A stretch of 14,107 nt of DNA from positions 1 through 14,107 of the forward strand of contig JASLBU010000004.1 of NCBI GenBank assembly GCA_030146365.1, in the 5' to 3' direction. Source of the DNA: Candidatus Limnocylindria bacterium (lineage in GTDB: Bacteria > Chloroflexota > Limnocylindria > QHBO01). Both the position numbers and the translations under genes were made by a program. Positions 13,357-14,107 of the stretch are shown here, piece by piece. The notes beneath the pieces were generated by a model. It was not told where the DNA came from. It ran no database searches and worked only from the letters and a program-made list of their open reading frames with translations. Within the stretch, counting starts at the first letter, position 1; each line of letters opens with the position of its first letter.

Positions 13357-14107
13357 TCAGCCCGAGGCGGTCGGGGAGGGCGCCGGATCTGGCGCGCGGA
13401 GCAGCACGAGGGCCCAGTTGCAATCCGTTTCGACCCGCACGAAGGCCGGTCCTCGAACCCCGAGCGACGCGAACGTCTGAGGCTGCAGCGTCCCGCGGTC
13501 GACCCCGGCGCCCACCGTCGCCCGGATGGTGGGCACGGCCTCGCCGTCCGTGGGCAACAGCGAGACGGAGAAGCGGCAGCCGGTCGCCTCGGGGTCGGCC
13601 GCGACCCACCTGATGGCGTGATTGCCCTCACCGATGTCCACCGGTCCTTCCTCCGCCGGCCCGACTCCCGCCATGGACGTCACGAACGGGGTCCCATCCG
13701 CGACGCGGTCGGCCGCCCGCAGGAATGGGTCCGGCTCGTATCCCGCGGCCACCCAGCCCTCCTCGAACTGCGGCTCGTCGGCGTCCGCGTCGGTGACCAG
13801 GTACCACGAGAAGCCGTCGGCCGGGAACGGACCCATGACGACCTGCATCTCGGCATGGAGGGGGAGAAGGCCGGTGGTCACGGGGGCGTTCGTCCCCGGC
13901 CGCTGGCGCACGCGCAACCCATCGATCAGGGAGGCGACGATGTCCCCGGCGGAGAAGTCCGGAACTGCGCCAAGGTCCGGAGTCGGCTCTGGCGTCGGAG
14001 TCGCCGGCGGCGGGGTGGGTGGCACCGTGGGCGTCGGGCTCGGCGTCGCGGAGGGCGTCGGTGTCGGGGTGGGCAGCTCCGGGAAGGTGCAGGCGGCGAG
14101 CAGGACG
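13357..14107 (-). CDS. Lipoprotein with Thr/Pro linker and SH3-like domain (N-terminus cut by window edge)
   Basis: About 250 residues are visible. The first ones read VLLAAC, the end of a signal peptide with lipobox LAAC, so the protein is lipid-anchored outside the membrane; the true start lies beyond the window. A Thr/Pro-rich linker of about 40 residues follows (repeated TPTP and SPTP units). Next is a bacterial SH3-like domain, from GDIVASLIDGLRVRQRPGTNAPV to EEGWVAAG. A second domain contains two Cys (in TGCRFSV and ETDCNWAL) that could form a disulfide, and the segment ends in a Pro/Ser/Thr tail. SH3-like domains in exported proteins usually bind cell-wall or surface polymers. The ligand here is unknown. 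A GTG within the linker gives a shorter frame but would lose the lipobox, so I reject it as the start. Confidence 0.8.
   Translation of the reverse strand, partial: VLLAACTFPELPTPTPTPSATPSPTPTVPPTPPPATPTPEPTPDLGAVPDFSAGDIVASLIDGLRVRQRPGTNAPVTTGLLPLHAEMQVVMGPFPADGFSWYLVTDADADEPQFEEGWVAAGYEPDPFLRAADRVADGTPFVTSMAGVGPAEEGPVDIGEGNHAIRWVAADPEATGCRFSVSLLPTDGEAVPTIRATVGAGVDRGTLQPQTFASLGVRGPAFVRVETDCNWALVLLRAPDPAPSPTASG

Noticed and set aside
13286..13609. 108-codon upstream extension of the nuclease-helicase frame
   Set aside because: It overlaps the lipoprotein gene on the same strand in another frame and shows no domain; the family starts near MQLIDG.
13970..14100. Low-complexity repeats at the right edge
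   Set aside because: They are the Thr/Pro linker codons of the lipoprotein, not a CRISPR or tandem-repeat array.

Overview
This is a GC-rich (about 70% by eye), gene-dense bacterial chromosomal window with a strong bias to G or C at third codon positions. The mix of genes fits a free-living, high-GC bacterium. It includes a PE-Lig-Pol LigD, a DUF3090 gene (a family best known from Actinobacteria), an XRE regulator with a TPR-like tail, a TM0106-type nuclease-helicase and Thr/Pro-linker lipoproteins. My best guess is Chloroflexota (Limnocylindria/Ellin6529-like), with an actinobacterial lineage as the alternative. There is no rRNA or tRNA to settle it. I see no transposase, phage gene, CRISPR array or insertion sequence.

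Layout. Positions 1-963, minus strand: the N-terminal part of a ribokinase-type sugar kinase (cut by the window edge) lies downstream of pdxH (pyridoxal phosphate supply). Positions 1018-4325, plus strand: a HAD phosphatase is followed after 8 nt by a large LigD-type end-joining enzyme (3'-phosphoesterase, ATP-dependent ligase, polymerase). Positions 4370-4954: an NfuA-type Fe-S carrier. Positions 5004-5129, minus strand: a 41-residue peptide gene with a signal sequence and a strong Shine-Dalgarno. It is divergent from an XRE-HTH regulator with a long helical, TPR-like C-terminal region (5303-6601). The 112-nt gap after the regulator carries a near-consensus promoter with a perfect dyad over its -35 box and a terminator-like hairpin. 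It could therefore make a roughly 65-nt RNA. Positions 6714-7331, minus strand: a single-pass membrane protein. Positions 7414-9707, plus strand: a tight row of DUF3090 protein, dual-specificity-like phosphatase, RanBP2-type zinc finger/membrane/Septum_form protein, and a membrane-anchored staphylococcal-type nuclease. Positions 9704-13285, minus strand: a 1193-residue nuclease/RNase H-like/helicase fusion whose stop codon shares a CTAG with the nuclease gene. Positions 13357-14107, minus strand: an SH3-like lipoprotein cut by the window edge.

The most consistent regulatory signal is a TANNNT hexamer ending 6-7 nt before the start codon of six genes, plus one near-match. This is the signature of leaderless transcripts. 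Only a few genes (peptide, membrane protein, nuclease) show Shine-Dalgarno sequences.

DNA processing is a recurring theme (LigD, thermonuclease, nuclease-helicase), but these genes are not one operon. The most interesting candidate system is the divergent secreted-peptide/XRE-TPR-like regulator pair together with the adjacent dyad-controlled promoter and possible small RNA. It resembles the logic of peptide-sensing RRNPP regulators of Firmicutes, but the link is inference.
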